Assembly: GCA_035702665.1 (NCBI GenBank)
Contig: DASSQD010000138.1
Location: 62,001 to 126,000, forward strand
Direction of reading: 5' to 3'
Length of the DNA stretch: 64,000 bases
From: VBDM01 sp035702665
GTDB lineage: Bacteria; Pseudomonadota; Gammaproteobacteria; Burkholderiales; SG8-39
Below, one piece after another: positions 37,772 to 45,826 of this stretch (positions within the stretch are counted from its first letter, which is position 1; each line of letters begins with the position of its first letter). Below the pieces are notes generated by a model. That model had not been told where the DNA came from and did not search any database. It saw only the letters and a program-made list of their open reading frames with translations. Position numbers and translations under genes: made by a program.

Positions 37772-38500
37772 ATGAGCGGAGCAATCCTGGTAGTGGAAGA
37801 CGAGCCGATCACCCAGAGGCTGATCGCCGCCAATCTCGAGCGCGCCGGCCATCGCGTGATGCGCGCGGCGAGCGTGCCCGAGGCCCTGGCGTCGATACGC
37901 GAAGCGGTGCCTGATCTGGTGCTGCTCGACTGGATCCTGCCGAACGCCACCGGCGTGAGCCTCGCTAGGCAGTTGCGTACGGACCAGCGCACCCGCGACA
38001 TCCCCATCATCATGCTGACCGGGCGTTCCGAGGAGACCGACAAGGTCACCGGCCTCGAGGCCGGAGCGGACGACTACATCACCAAGCCCTTTTCCACGCG
38101 CGAGCTGCTCGCTCGGATCAAGGCGGTGATCCGGCGCCGCGCGCCGCTGCTGAGCGACGAGATCGTCGAGGTGGCCGGCCTTCGGCTCGACCCCGCGGCG
38201 CATCGCATCAGCGCGGGAAGCGGCAGGATCGACTTGGGCGCGACGGAATTCCGTCTGCTGCATTTCTTCATGACCCACCCCGACCGGGTCTACAGCCGCG
38301 CCCAGCTTCTCGACGAAGTCTGGGGAGATCACGTTTTCGTCGAAGAGCGCACCGTGGACGTCCACATCAGGCGGCTGCGGCAGTCGCTCCATCCGTCGGG
38401 GCACGACGGGCTGCTCGAGACGGTCAGGGGCACCGGCTACCGTTTCCTGCGGAAAGTTCCGGAGGACGGCGCTCCCCGGCCTTCGGCATCGGCGGCCTAA
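37772..38500 (+). CDS. OmpR/PhoB-family response regulator
   Basis: A 242-residue regulator. The receiver domain has VEDEPITQR, Asp in LVLLDWILPNATG near 54, Thr in IIMLTGRSEE near 82 and Lys in YITKPFSTRELL near 104. The winged-helix domain (about 130-232) contains LGATEFRLLHFFMTHPDRVYSRAQLLDEVWGD and the recognition region VDVHIRRLRQSL. This is PhoB-like. No kinase is beside it, so it is an orphan within the window. Its stop overlaps the stop of the convergent EpsB-like gene by two bases, with no room for a terminator. Confidence 0.92.
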   Translation: MSGAILVVEDEPITQRLIAANLERAGHRVMRAASVPEALASIREAVPDLVLLDWILPNATGVSLARQLRTDQRTRDIPIIMLTGRSEETDKVTGLEAGADDYITKPFSTRELLARIKAVIRRRAPLLSDEIVEVAGLRLDPAAHRISAGSGRIDLGATEFRLLHFFMTHPDRVYSRAQLLDEVWGDHVFVEERTVDVHIRRLRQSLHPSGHDGLLETVRGTGYRFLRKVPEDGAPRPSASAA

Positions 38501-39891
38501 TAGACGTCTTGCGTCCTCAGCACGACGAGGACGGTCTTCAGAACGATCTGCAAGTCGAGCTGCAGCGACCAGTTCCGCAGATAGCTGAGGTCGTACTCGA
38601 TGCGCGCGCGCATCTTTTCCAGCGTTTCGGTCTCGCCCCGCAGCCCGTTCACTTGCGCCCACCCGGTAATACCGGGCTTGACCTTGTGCCTGATCATGTA
38701 GCCTCTGATCAGCTTGCGGTACATCTCGTTGTGGGCCACGGCGTGCGGCCTGGGCCCGACCACGCTCATCCGGCCCTGGAGCACATTGATGAACTGAGGA
38801 AGCTCGTCGAGCGAGTACTTCCGCAGCAGGGCTCCGAACGGCGTCACGCGGCGGTCGTCGCGCGTCGCCTGACGGACGACGTCGCCGTCCTCGAGCACGG
38901 TCATGGTTCGGAACTTGTAGACGATGATCTCTCTCCCGTCGAGGCCGTAGCGGCGCTGTGTAAACAGGACCGGACCCCTGGAAGTCAGCTTGATCCCGGC
39001 CGCTATGACGAGCATGACCGGCAGGATCAGGACGAGAGCTGCCAGTGCGAGGACGATGTCGCTGACGCGCTTGATCAGGCCGCTCACGCCGTAGAAGGGC
39101 GTTTCGCAGACTGCGAGAACCGGCACGCCGCCGATCTGATCCATGCGCGCTTGGATGAGATCGAAGAGGAAGATGTCGGGGGTGAAGTAGATCGACGCCG
39201 TCGTGTCGCGCAGCTCCTCGAGGAGATTCAGGATCCTGGGCTGCGAGGCCATCGGTAAGGTGAGGTAGATGAGATCGACGCGATGGGTCTTGACGTAGCC
39301 GGCGAGGTCGCTCAGCGGGCCGAGCACCTCGCGCGCCTCCCCGTTGCCCAGCCGATCGGGGCTGCGATCGTCGAAAAAGCCCGCGACACGGATGCCGAGG
39401 AAGGGCGCGCTCCTGATTCTCCCGGCGAGCATGCGGCCGAGCTCGCCTTCCCCGGCGATCACCGCGGCCCGCTGCACACCCTCGGCGGCCATCAGGCGCG
39501 GCAGGACTACGGGGATGAGCATTCTCGCGATGAAGAGCAGCGCCGGAGTCGCAAGCGCCCAGGTGACGAGTACGGGCGAGCTGAACGAGCCCAGCGTCTG
39601 CGTCGCCCAGCCGATGAGCAGCAGGAGCCCGATCACGACCAGCCAGCCCGTGAAGACGTCGATCGCGAGAGCCCGGGAAGTCGACGCTCGGGAAGCGTCC
39701 CCTGGAAAGGTCAGGGAGAAGAGGATCAGCGCGAGGATCAGGTAAGGGCCTCCGAAGGATTCGCCGAACGCAAGCGCGATGACGAAGAGCGCGGCCTCGG
39801 CGACGAGGGGTTCGAGCGCCGCCTGAACGAGCGCCGCGGGCGTGAGCCGCTGATTCAGGATTTGCCGTTGGGAGTGATCGGTCGCGAGCAA
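38497..39891 (-). CDS. epsB: undecaprenyl-phosphate sugar phosphotransferase, EpsB/WcaJ-like
   Basis: A 464-residue polyprenyl sugar-phosphate transferase that starts EPS assembly by loading the first sugar onto undecaprenyl phosphate. Five hydrophobic helices lie in the first 290 residues, a CoA-binding-like Rossmann part lies in the middle (AAVIAGEGELGRM), and the catalytic C-terminal domain has FTQRRYGLDGREIIVYKFRTM, KYSLDELPQFINVLQG, SVVGPRPHA and KPGITGWAQVNGLRG. This is the WcaJ/EpsB layout. The gene points away from the rest of the EPS locus. The symbol follows exosortase-locus naming and is my inference. Confidence 0.9.
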   Translation of the reverse strand: MLATDHSQRQILNQRLTPAALVQAALEPLVAEAALFVIALAFGESFGGPYLILALILFSLTFPGDASRASTSRALAIDVFTGWLVVIGLLLLIGWATQTLGSFSSPVLVTWALATPALLFIARMLIPVVLPRLMAAEGVQRAAVIAGEGELGRMLAGRIRSAPFLGIRVAGFFDDRSPDRLGNGEAREVLGPLSDLAGYVKTHRVDLIYLTLPMASQPRILNLLEELRDTTASIYFTPDIFLFDLIQARMDQIGGVPVLAVCETPFYGVSGLIKRVSDIVLALAALVLILPVMLVIAAGIKLTSRGPVLFTQRRYGLDGREIIVYKFRTMTVLEDGDVVRQATRDDRRVTPFGALLRKYSLDELPQFINVLQGRMSVVGPRPHAVAHNEMYRKLIRGYMIRHKVKPGITGWAQVNGLRGETETLEKMRARIEYDLSYLRNWSLQLDLQIVLKTVLVVLRTQDVY

Positions 39892-40012
39892 GATCGCACG
39901 AAAGCCGCGTGTAACATGTCCAACACCATAGCGCCCGAATGCGACTCGCCAGGGAGCCGCTCGTTAGCTCGAAGGGACTAAGTCGGACGCATGGACTATG
40001 AAATCATTTCAC

Positions 40013-40031
40013 GCCCGTGTCACAAACGGGC
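40013..40031. promoter_or_regulatory. hairpin/inverted repeat ahead of epsA
   Basis: GCCCGT and ACGGGC form a perfect 6-base inverted repeat around a 7-base spacer, ending 15 bases before the epsA ATG. It could be an operator for EpsA or a hairpin in its leader covering the start region. There is no T-run, so it is not a terminator. Confidence 0.35.
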
Positions 40032-40046
40032 TCCACATTGGCGTAG

Positions 40047-40931
40047 ATGATCCTGACACCAAGGAAGGCGGTCGAGCGAGTTCCGGAAAACCCGCCTGTC
40101 ACGCGAAATCCGCTCCCTGAGTTACCCAAGCCTCTAGCCGAAGTGATAACCGCTATCGCCGGTGGTGGCTCGCTCCCTGATCCATTGGAGATCGAGTCGC
40201 TGATGCTCAATATTGATGCCTCGCTGAGGGTTCACGCGCGGCACCAGTTCTTCGCCTGGACGCAGGGGCTGCTGCAGAGCCTGATTCGGCACGAGGTGCT
40301 GATCTGCGCGCTGCGCAACGGCGAGCCGCTGCTGTTTCACGTCGACTCGCTCGCGACATCCCCCGTGGAGCCCGCGCCCTTCAGCGAGACGTTCCGGCGC
40401 GACACGTCTCTGGTGCCGCATCTTATCAAGACCTGGGAAGACAACGCCTTCCGGCCGGTTTTCGTGGAGATCGGAAACAGCGGCCAGTTCGCGCAGGCGC
40501 CCTTGGCGCGAGAGCTGACGCGGATCGGCGCGGGCGGCGTGCTCGTGCACGGGACCTACGACATATTCGGAAAAGTCGCGAGCCTTTTCATGTTCGCGTG
40601 CAAACCGGACACGATCGGCCCGCGGCACGCCTATCTGACAGAGCTGGTCGTCCCCTTCCTCCATCTGGCGTGGGTACGTACCCAGGTGAACCGTCCCGCG
40701 GGAGAGGCGGCGGGCGCTACCCCGGGAGCGTCGACGCTGCTGACCTCGAGGGAACAGGAGATCCTCAGGTGGATCCACCTGGGGAAGAGCAATATCGAGA
40801 TCGGCACGATCCTGGGCATCAGCCCGCTGACGGTGAAGAATCACGTCCAGAAGATCCTGCGCAAGCTCAACGTCCAGAACCGCGCGCAAGCGGTCGGGCG
40901 GGGCCTCGCCCTGCGGATTCTCAGCATGTAA
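40047..40931 (+). CDS. epsA: EpsA-like LuxR-family transcriptional regulator of the EPS locus
   Basis: A 294-residue regulator: an N-terminal sensory region (about 40-215, HQFFAWTQGLLQSLIRHEVLICAL) and a C-terminal LuxR helix-turn-helix (LTSREQEILRWIHLGKSNIEIGTILGISPLTVKNHV, about 231-266, then KLNVQNRAQAV). This matches EpsA, the regulator linked to exosortase/PEP-CTERM polysaccharide loci in betaproteobacteria. The location between the EpsB-like and EpsL genes supports the name. ATG at 40047 is the first start; the well-conserved part begins near residue 50, so a start at ATG 40204 is possible. Confidence 0.85.
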   Translation: MILTPRKAVERVPENPPVTRNPLPELPKPLAEVITAIAGGGSLPDPLEIESLMLNIDASLRVHARHQFFAWTQGLLQSLIRHEVLICALRNGEPLLFHVDSLATSPVEPAPFSETFRRDTSLVPHLIKTWEDNAFRPVFVEIGNSGQFAQAPLARELTRIGAGGVLVHGTYDIFGKVASLFMFACKPDTIGPRHAYLTELVVPFLHLAWVRTQVNRPAGEAAGATPGASTLLTSREQEILRWIHLGKSNIEIGTILGISPLTVKNHVQKILRKLNVQNRAQAVGRGLALRILSM

Positions 40932-40949
40932 TCCGCGACGATCCCTCGC

Positions 40950-40967
40950 GTAGTCCGGAGGGACTAC
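40950..40967. promoter_or_regulatory. inverted repeat between epsA and the PEP-CTERM-like gene
   Basis: GTAGTCC and GGACTAC form a perfect 7-base inverted repeat with a 4-base centre (GGAG). There is no downstream T-run. It lies 90 bases ahead of the small exported protein gene and could be an operator for the adjacent LuxR-type regulator or a neighbouring response regulator. No partner site with the same full sequence was found. Confidence 0.35.
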
Positions 40968-41056
40968 TTCTTCGCGGCGAAGACCCCCGGCCGCTGTCAT
41001 TCGGAAGGCGGATGCTGGGGTTGTTCAAGTCCGTTCAGAGTTCAGAGGAAAGCGCG

Positions 41057-41524
41057 ATGGAAGCACGGCTCCATACAGGGCTCAGGGTTCTCGTTGCTTC
41101 GATGGTTCTCGCGAGCACGCTTGCGCATGCAGGCGCCGCGGACCTTCGTTTCGGCAGGCCCGAGATCGCCCCCGTTGCCGCCGCCACGGTTCCCCGCGGC
41201 GGAAGCTTCCGCGCCCCGCTCGCGCCGCAGCTGGCCGGGCCAGAGGATTCGCCGCTCGCTTACGACAGGTTCGTCCTGGCCGAGGAAGGGTTCGATGGGC
41301 CGGCACACTTCACCCAGGACGCCGTGCACCTGTATCCGATCGGCAGAAGCGAAGGCACAGGCGGAGGAGCAGCCGCCGCGCCCTCGGTAGATGCCGCCAA
41401 GGATGTCGCCCAGCGTGCTCCCGGAACGAAAAAAACCGGGCTCCCCCGACCCGGTAGCTGGGCGATGATCCTTGCTGGATTGCTCGGCGTAGCTGCCATG
41501 GCGCGTCGTCGCATGTCGGCGTGA
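41057..41524 (+). CDS. small exported protein with PEP-CTERM-like sorting tail (PRPGSW variant)
   Basis: A 155-residue protein: signal peptide (VLVASMVLASTLAHAGA, cleavage near residue 27), an unrecognised middle with Pro/Ala-rich sequence, and a C-terminal tail PRPGSWAMILAGLLGVAAMA ending in RRRMSA. The tail has the layout of PEP-CTERM exosortase signals (Pro motif, hydrophobic helix, Arg cluster), but the usual VPEPxxW reads LPRPGSW. Its stop overlaps the GTG of epsL by four bases, so the two are co-translated. Function beyond probable sorting to the cell envelope is unknown. Confidence 0.8.
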   Translation: MEARLHTGLRVLVASMVLASTLAHAGAADLRFGRPEIAPVAAATVPRGGSFRAPLAPQLAGPEDSPLAYDRFVLAEEGFDGPAHFTQDAVHLYPIGRSEGTGGGAAAAPSVDAAKDVAQRAPGTKKTGLPRPGSWAMILAGLLGVAAMARRRMSA

Positions 41525-42744
41525 GTGTCCGCGCTTGCGTACTCGGTCTCGGCTACGCAAGCCTCGTCCTCGTCGCCAGCCTGACGCCGGGCCGGGCGCT
41601 TGCCCTGTGGGAAGGCAAGCTCACTCCTTTCGTCGAGGAAAAGGTCACCCGCGACGACAACGTGTTCCGTCTCTCGAAGAACGTGGATCCGGAAACCGCG
41701 ATCGGCTCCATGTCCCCGGGCGACACCTATCAGACCACGTCGCTCGGATTCACCTTCGATGCGCCGCTCAGCCGCCAGCGATTCCAGGCGGGCTACACGT
41801 GGAACGCGACCCGGTTCGACCACTTCACCGACCTGGACTTCACGGGCCACGACGCAAGGGCGATATGGCTGTGGCAGCTCGGTAACGACCTCAACGGCCA
41901 GCTCGGGTACACGGATAACCTCGCGCTCGCGCCGTTCGCGTATACACAGAGCAGGACGCCGGACCCGCTGAGGACCAAGCAGGCGTTCCTGAACGGGGCT
42001 TATCTCGCCACGCCGCGCTGGCGCCTCCAGCTCGGCGGAGGCGTGTTCGAGCAGCAGAACGGGGACCCGGCGCTCCAGCCCAACGACATCACGATTTCAA
42101 GCGGCGATGCGAGCCTCAGCTACGTGACGCCGGCCAATACCTCGATCGGTTTGGCCGGAAGGGTCGAGGACGGGCGTTACCCGAACCGGGAGTTCGCACC
42201 CGGGAGCCCGTTCGACGATGCCTATCGGCAAATCAGCGCCGGGGTCGTCGCCGACTGGACCGTCACCGGGGTGTCGCACGTGGTCGCGCGCGCCAGCCGC
42301 GTCAGCCGCCGCTACCCCAACACTCCGCAGAGCGATTTCGACGGCTACACCGTGGTCGCCGAATACGACTGGAAAGTGACGGGCAAACTGGCGCTGACCG
42401 GGGTCATCCGGCGGGACATCAGCCCGTTCCAGGACATCCAGTCGAGCTTCGTGCTCGTCAGGGGGATAACGGTTCGTCCAGCGCTCAACCTCACCGAGAA
42501 GATCGACCTGTCCGCGATCCTCGATTACAGCGTTTGGTATTACCTCGGCGACCCGGGGTTGGTATCCGGCGGAGCGCAGGGCCGCATCGACCACGTCGCC
42601 TCGGCGGCGGCGGCGATCTCGTACAGACCACTGCGAAGCATCGCGCTCCAGGCGAGCGTACAGCGCGAGAACCGGACGTCGAACTTCCCCACGGCCGATT
42701 ACCTGGCGAACGTCGCCTCCCTTACCGCCCGCCTCTCCTTCTAG
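41521..42744 (+). CDS. epsL: EpsL-like outer-membrane beta-barrel protein
   Basis: A 407-residue exported protein: a signal peptide (LGYASLVLVASLTPGRALA, cleavage near 28), then repeated amphipathic strands rich in aromatic residues (e.g. FQAGYTWNATRFDHF, DYSVWYYLGDPG), ending in a terminal Phe (LTARLSF), as beta-barrel proteins do. This fits EpsL of exosortase-associated polysaccharide loci, proposed to help move polymer through the outer membrane. GTG at 41521 overlaps the upstream stop. The TAG at 42742-42744 shares a CTAG with the stop of the convergent repeat-protein gene. Confidence 0.85.
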   Translation: MSVRACVLGLGYASLVLVASLTPGRALALWEGKLTPFVEEKVTRDDNVFRLSKNVDPETAIGSMSPGDTYQTTSLGFTFDAPLSRQRFQAGYTWNATRFDHFTDLDFTGHDARAIWLWQLGNDLNGQLGYTDNLALAPFAYTQSRTPDPLRTKQAFLNGAYLATPRWRLQLGGGVFEQQNGDPALQPNDITISSGDASLSYVTPANTSIGLAGRVEDGRYPNREFAPGSPFDDAYRQISAGVVADWTVTGVSHVVARASRVSRRYPNTPQSDFDGYTVVAEYDWKVTGKLALTGVIRRDISPFQDIQSSFVLVRGITVRPALNLTEKIDLSAILDYSVWYYLGDPGLVSGGAQGRIDHVASAAAAISYRPLRSIALQASVQRENRTSNFPTADYLANVASLTARLSF

Positions 42745-45653
42745 GGGTATGCGATCGACCAGCCGGCATCGGCCATCGTCCCGGTGAAAGGCCCGCTGGA
42801 TACCGCGGCGCCGTTCAGGAACCAGATCGCGTCCTGGCCCGTAGCCGCGTTGCGCCACAGGATGTCGGACTTGCCGTCGGCGTCGAAGTCGCCGGTACCC
42901 GCCACGCTCCAGCTCGAATCCGTCACTGACCAGATGGAAGAGCTGGTCGCAACGGCGGGACCGTTCATGAACCAGATCGCGTTCTGGCCGGTCGTGCCGT
43001 TGCGCCACAGGATGTCGGCCTTGCCATCGCCGTCGAAATCGCCGGTTGCTGCGATGGCCCAGGCGAGATCCGGCATCGCATTGATCGGGACCGGATTGGC
43101 GATCGAGGTCCCGTTCATGAGCCAGAGCAGGTTCGCGCCGGTAGCGCTGTTGCGCCACAGGATGTCGGACTTGCCGTCGCCGTCGAAGTCGGCGACCGCG
43201 GCTATGCTCCAGGCGGGATCCGCCACGGTCGCGACGGCCGAAGTGCCGCCCGCGACCGTGGCGCCGCTCATGAGCCAGATCGCGACGGCGCCGGTAGCCG
43301 TGCTGCGCCACAGGATGTCGGACTTGCCGTCGCCGTCGAAGTCGCCGATTCCCGCAAAGCTCCATGTCGAATCAGCCTGCGCACCGACTGCGACGCCGCT
43401 CAGGATGTTGTCGCCGCTCATGAACCAGATCAGATTGGCGCCCGATGCATTGAGCCAAAGGATGTCGGACTTGCCGTCGCCGTCGAAATCGCCGACGCCG
43501 GCGATTCCCCAGGTGAAGTCCGCGACCGTGGAGAAGACGGGCGCGCTCGTGACAGAAGCGCCGTTCATCAGCCAAATGGCGTTCGCACCGGTGGATGCGT
43601 TGCGCCACAGGATGTCGGACTTGCCGTCGCCGTCGAAGTCGCCGCTGACAACTCGGCGTCTTAACGTCTTCACCGAGACGGGGGCGGTTGACGCGGAGTT
43701 GTTGCCCGCGGCGTCGAAGGCGCTCACGCGGTAGGAATACGTGGTTCCGGGCATCAGGCCGGTGTGCTGGAACGTTGTTCCCGTTGCGGTGGCGTGCGCC
43801 GCGCCGTTTAGATAGACCGTGTACCCGGCGACGCGGACGTTGTCGGTGGAGGCCTTCCACGAGAGATTGACTTGGCTCGGTGAAACCGCGGTTCCCTTCA
43901 GCCCCGTCGGGACCGACGGGGCCGCGGTGTCCGGAGCCGCCGGCGTGGTCGCGCTCGCCGCGAAGGATTGGGCGGATGCGTTGCCGGCTGCGTCGATCGC
44001 CTGGACCGTATAGGTATACGCAGTCGAGGGGCGCAGTCCGGCGTCCTGGTACGCGGTGAGCGCGCCCAGCGTGACGAGGAGCGCGCCGCCGCGGTATACG
44101 CGGTAGCCGCTGACCCCTACGTTATCGGTGGAGGCGCTCCAAGACAGGTTGATCTGCGAGGACGAGACTGCGGAGGCGACCAGCCCCGCCGGGGTCGAAG
44201 GCACCGTGGTATCGGGCAGGCCCGGCGTCGCCGCGCTCGCGGCGGCGGATTGGCCGGAGGAATTCCCGGCCGCGTCGGTCGCCTGCACTGTATACGAATA
44301 GGCCGTCGAGGGCGCCAGCCCCGCATCCTGGTAGCTGGTGACCGCCCCGAGCGTGGCCAGCGGCGCACCATTGCGGAGGACGACGTAGCCGGCGACTCCG
44401 ACGTCGTCGGTGGAGGCGACCCAGGACAGGCTGATCTGCGAGGAGGAAACCGCGGTGGCGACCAGCCCAGTCGGTATGGACGGCGGCGTTGTGTCGGAGG
44501 CGGCCGGCGTGGTCGCACTCGCGGCGGCCGATTGGCCCGACGCATTTCCCGCCGCGTCGACGGCCTGGACGGTATACGTATAGATGGTGGAAGGACTGAG
44601 GCCGGTGTTTTGAAGCGTGGTGACTGCTCCCAGCGTGATTAGCAGGGCGCCGTTACGGTAGACGCGATAGCCGGTGACGCCGACGTCGTCGCTGGAGGCG
44701 GCCCAGGACAGAGTGATCTGCGTGGCGGAAACCGTGGAGGCCGCAAGCCCGGTCGGCGTCGTGGGCGGCGTCGTATCCGCGGTCGGCGGCGTGAGCGGGA
44801 TCATCGCAACGCCGCTCAGCATCTCCAGCGACACGGCGTTCGGCGTGGCGCCGCGGATCACACGATCATGGATGACGGAGCTGGGCTGCCCTGTGGGGCT
44901 GTGATAGTTGGCGAGCTTGAGATAGCAGCTGTCGCCCGTGTAGAGGGTGGGTCCCGTGTACGAGAGCTTCTGCTCGCCGTTCACCCAGGCGTAGAAGAAC
45001 CCGTCCGCGTTCGCCGACCAGCGGACGTGGTAGACGAAGTCGTACCAGACGTTCTTCACGAGCGGACCGATCGCCGCGCCGTAGACGACAGGGTTGTTCG
45101 GGTCCCCGCCGTGGCCGACGAACTGCAATCCCGTCGGGCGGTCGGGGCTGATCGCGGTGGCGGGCATCGCGTCGAGCTCCCACAGCGTCGGGCCTAGTGG
45201 CCCGGTTTGGTGGAAGTCCGCGACCACGGCGAAGTTCCAGGCGGACCCGGTGCTTTCCGGAACTTGGACGTAGTCGTCCGGGAAGAGGACCGAGTGCGCC
45301 CACCATGCTTCTTGGCCCTGGGTGCACGCGCTCGCCGAATCGGCGAGCTCGAGATCATCGCGCTCGCTGGTGCCGCTGCCGAAGACGTTGCTGTCGCCGG
45401 GCTCGGTGTGGAGGCGGACGCTCGTCGGCCCATCGCGTCCCATGTCGACGATGGTCGCGCGACCGGGCACCAGCGCCTGCTCGGAAAAACCGCAACTCGT
45501 AAACGAGGTCGGGAAGGTGCAGGACCAGAGGATCGACGCGGGATCGGGAGCGGGCGCTACTTGGGCGAAAACAGGCGTCGGTGCGTATACGCTGAGCAGG
45601 AAGCCGAGGACACACGAGGTGAGAAACTGAAAACGTCGGAGCAGTAGCTGCAT
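42741..45653 (-). CDS. secreted lyase-like protein with FN3 and FG-GAP repeats
   Basis: A 970-residue exported protein. After the signal peptide (SCVLGFLLSVYAPTPVFA) comes a domain of about 250 residues (SILWSCTFPTSF, AWWAHSVLFPDDY, WYDFVYHVRWSANADGFFYAWVNGEQ) resembling the jelly-roll of heparin-lyase-I/glucuronan-lyase families. Four FN3 domains follow (about 290-670, each starting TxPSxPTGL), then six FG-GAP-like repeats with GDFDGDGKSDILWRN-type calcium loops (about 680-970). The ATG at 45653 is chosen; one 10 codons upstream is possible. It may bind or trim the EPS made by its neighbours. It is opposite in direction to them and is preceded by a shared divergent promoter region. Confidence 0.8.
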   Translation of the reverse strand: MQLLLRRFQFLTSCVLGFLLSVYAPTPVFAQVAPAPDPASILWSCTFPTSFTSCGFSEQALVPGRATIVDMGRDGPTSVRLHTEPGDSNVFGSGTSERDDLELADSASACTQGQEAWWAHSVLFPDDYVQVPESTGSAWNFAVVADFHQTGPLGPTLWELDAMPATAISPDRPTGLQFVGHGGDPNNPVVYGAAIGPLVKNVWYDFVYHVRWSANADGFFYAWVNGEQKLSYTGPTLYTGDSCYLKLANYHSPTGQPSSVIHDRVIRGATPNAVSLEMLSGVAMIPLTPPTADTTPPTTPTGLAASTVSATQITLSWAASSDDVGVTGYRVYRNGALLITLGAVTTLQNTGLSPSTIYTYTVQAVDAAGNASGQSAAASATTPAASDTTPPSIPTGLVATAVSSSQISLSWVASTDDVGVAGYVVLRNGAPLATLGAVTSYQDAGLAPSTAYSYTVQATDAAGNSSGQSAAASAATPGLPDTTVPSTPAGLVASAVSSSQINLSWSASTDNVGVSGYRVYRGGALLVTLGALTAYQDAGLRPSTAYTYTVQAIDAAGNASAQSFAASATTPAAPDTAAPSVPTGLKGTAVSPSQVNLSWKASTDNVRVAGYTVYLNGAAHATATGTTFQHTGLMPGTTYSYRVSAFDAAGNNSASTAPVSVKTLRRRVVSGDFDGDGKSDILWRNASTGANAIWLMNGASVTSAPVFSTVADFTWGIAGVGDFDGDGKSDILWLNASGANLIWFMSGDNILSGVAVGAQADSTWSFAGIGDFDGDGKSDILWRSTATGAVAIWLMSGATVAGGTSAVATVADPAWSIAAVADFDGDGKSDILWRNSATGANLLWLMNGTSIANPVPINAMPDLAWAIAATGDFDGDGKADILWRNGTTGQNAIWFMNGPAVATSSSIWSVTDSSWSVAGTGDFDADGKSDILWRNAATGQDAIWFLNGAAVSSGPFTGTMADAGWSIAYP

Positions 45654-45764
45654 GATGACCTCGGTGTGGTGAATCGTCGACAACGCATAGCGGCATCATG
45701 ACAAGCGCATAAATTTTCTTCGCAGCCATAATTCACGAAGCACTCTCGAATTGCTCCGAAGAAC

Positions 45765-45780
45765 TGGTCCGATCGGACCA
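45765..45780. promoter_or_regulatory. perfect 16-base palindrome in the divergent eps promoter region
   Basis: TGGTCCGATCGGACCA is a perfect palindrome in the gap between the minus-strand repeat-protein gene and epsE. It stands 47 bases before the epsE ATG and about 110 before the other start. The position and symmetry suggest an operator for a dimeric regulator controlling both transcripts. The surrounding gap is AT-richer than the region. Confidence 0.55.
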
Positions 45781-45826
45781 ATCGACGAAATCATCGGTGA
45801 ATGTCGTGCCGCTATGGTGACGGTCC

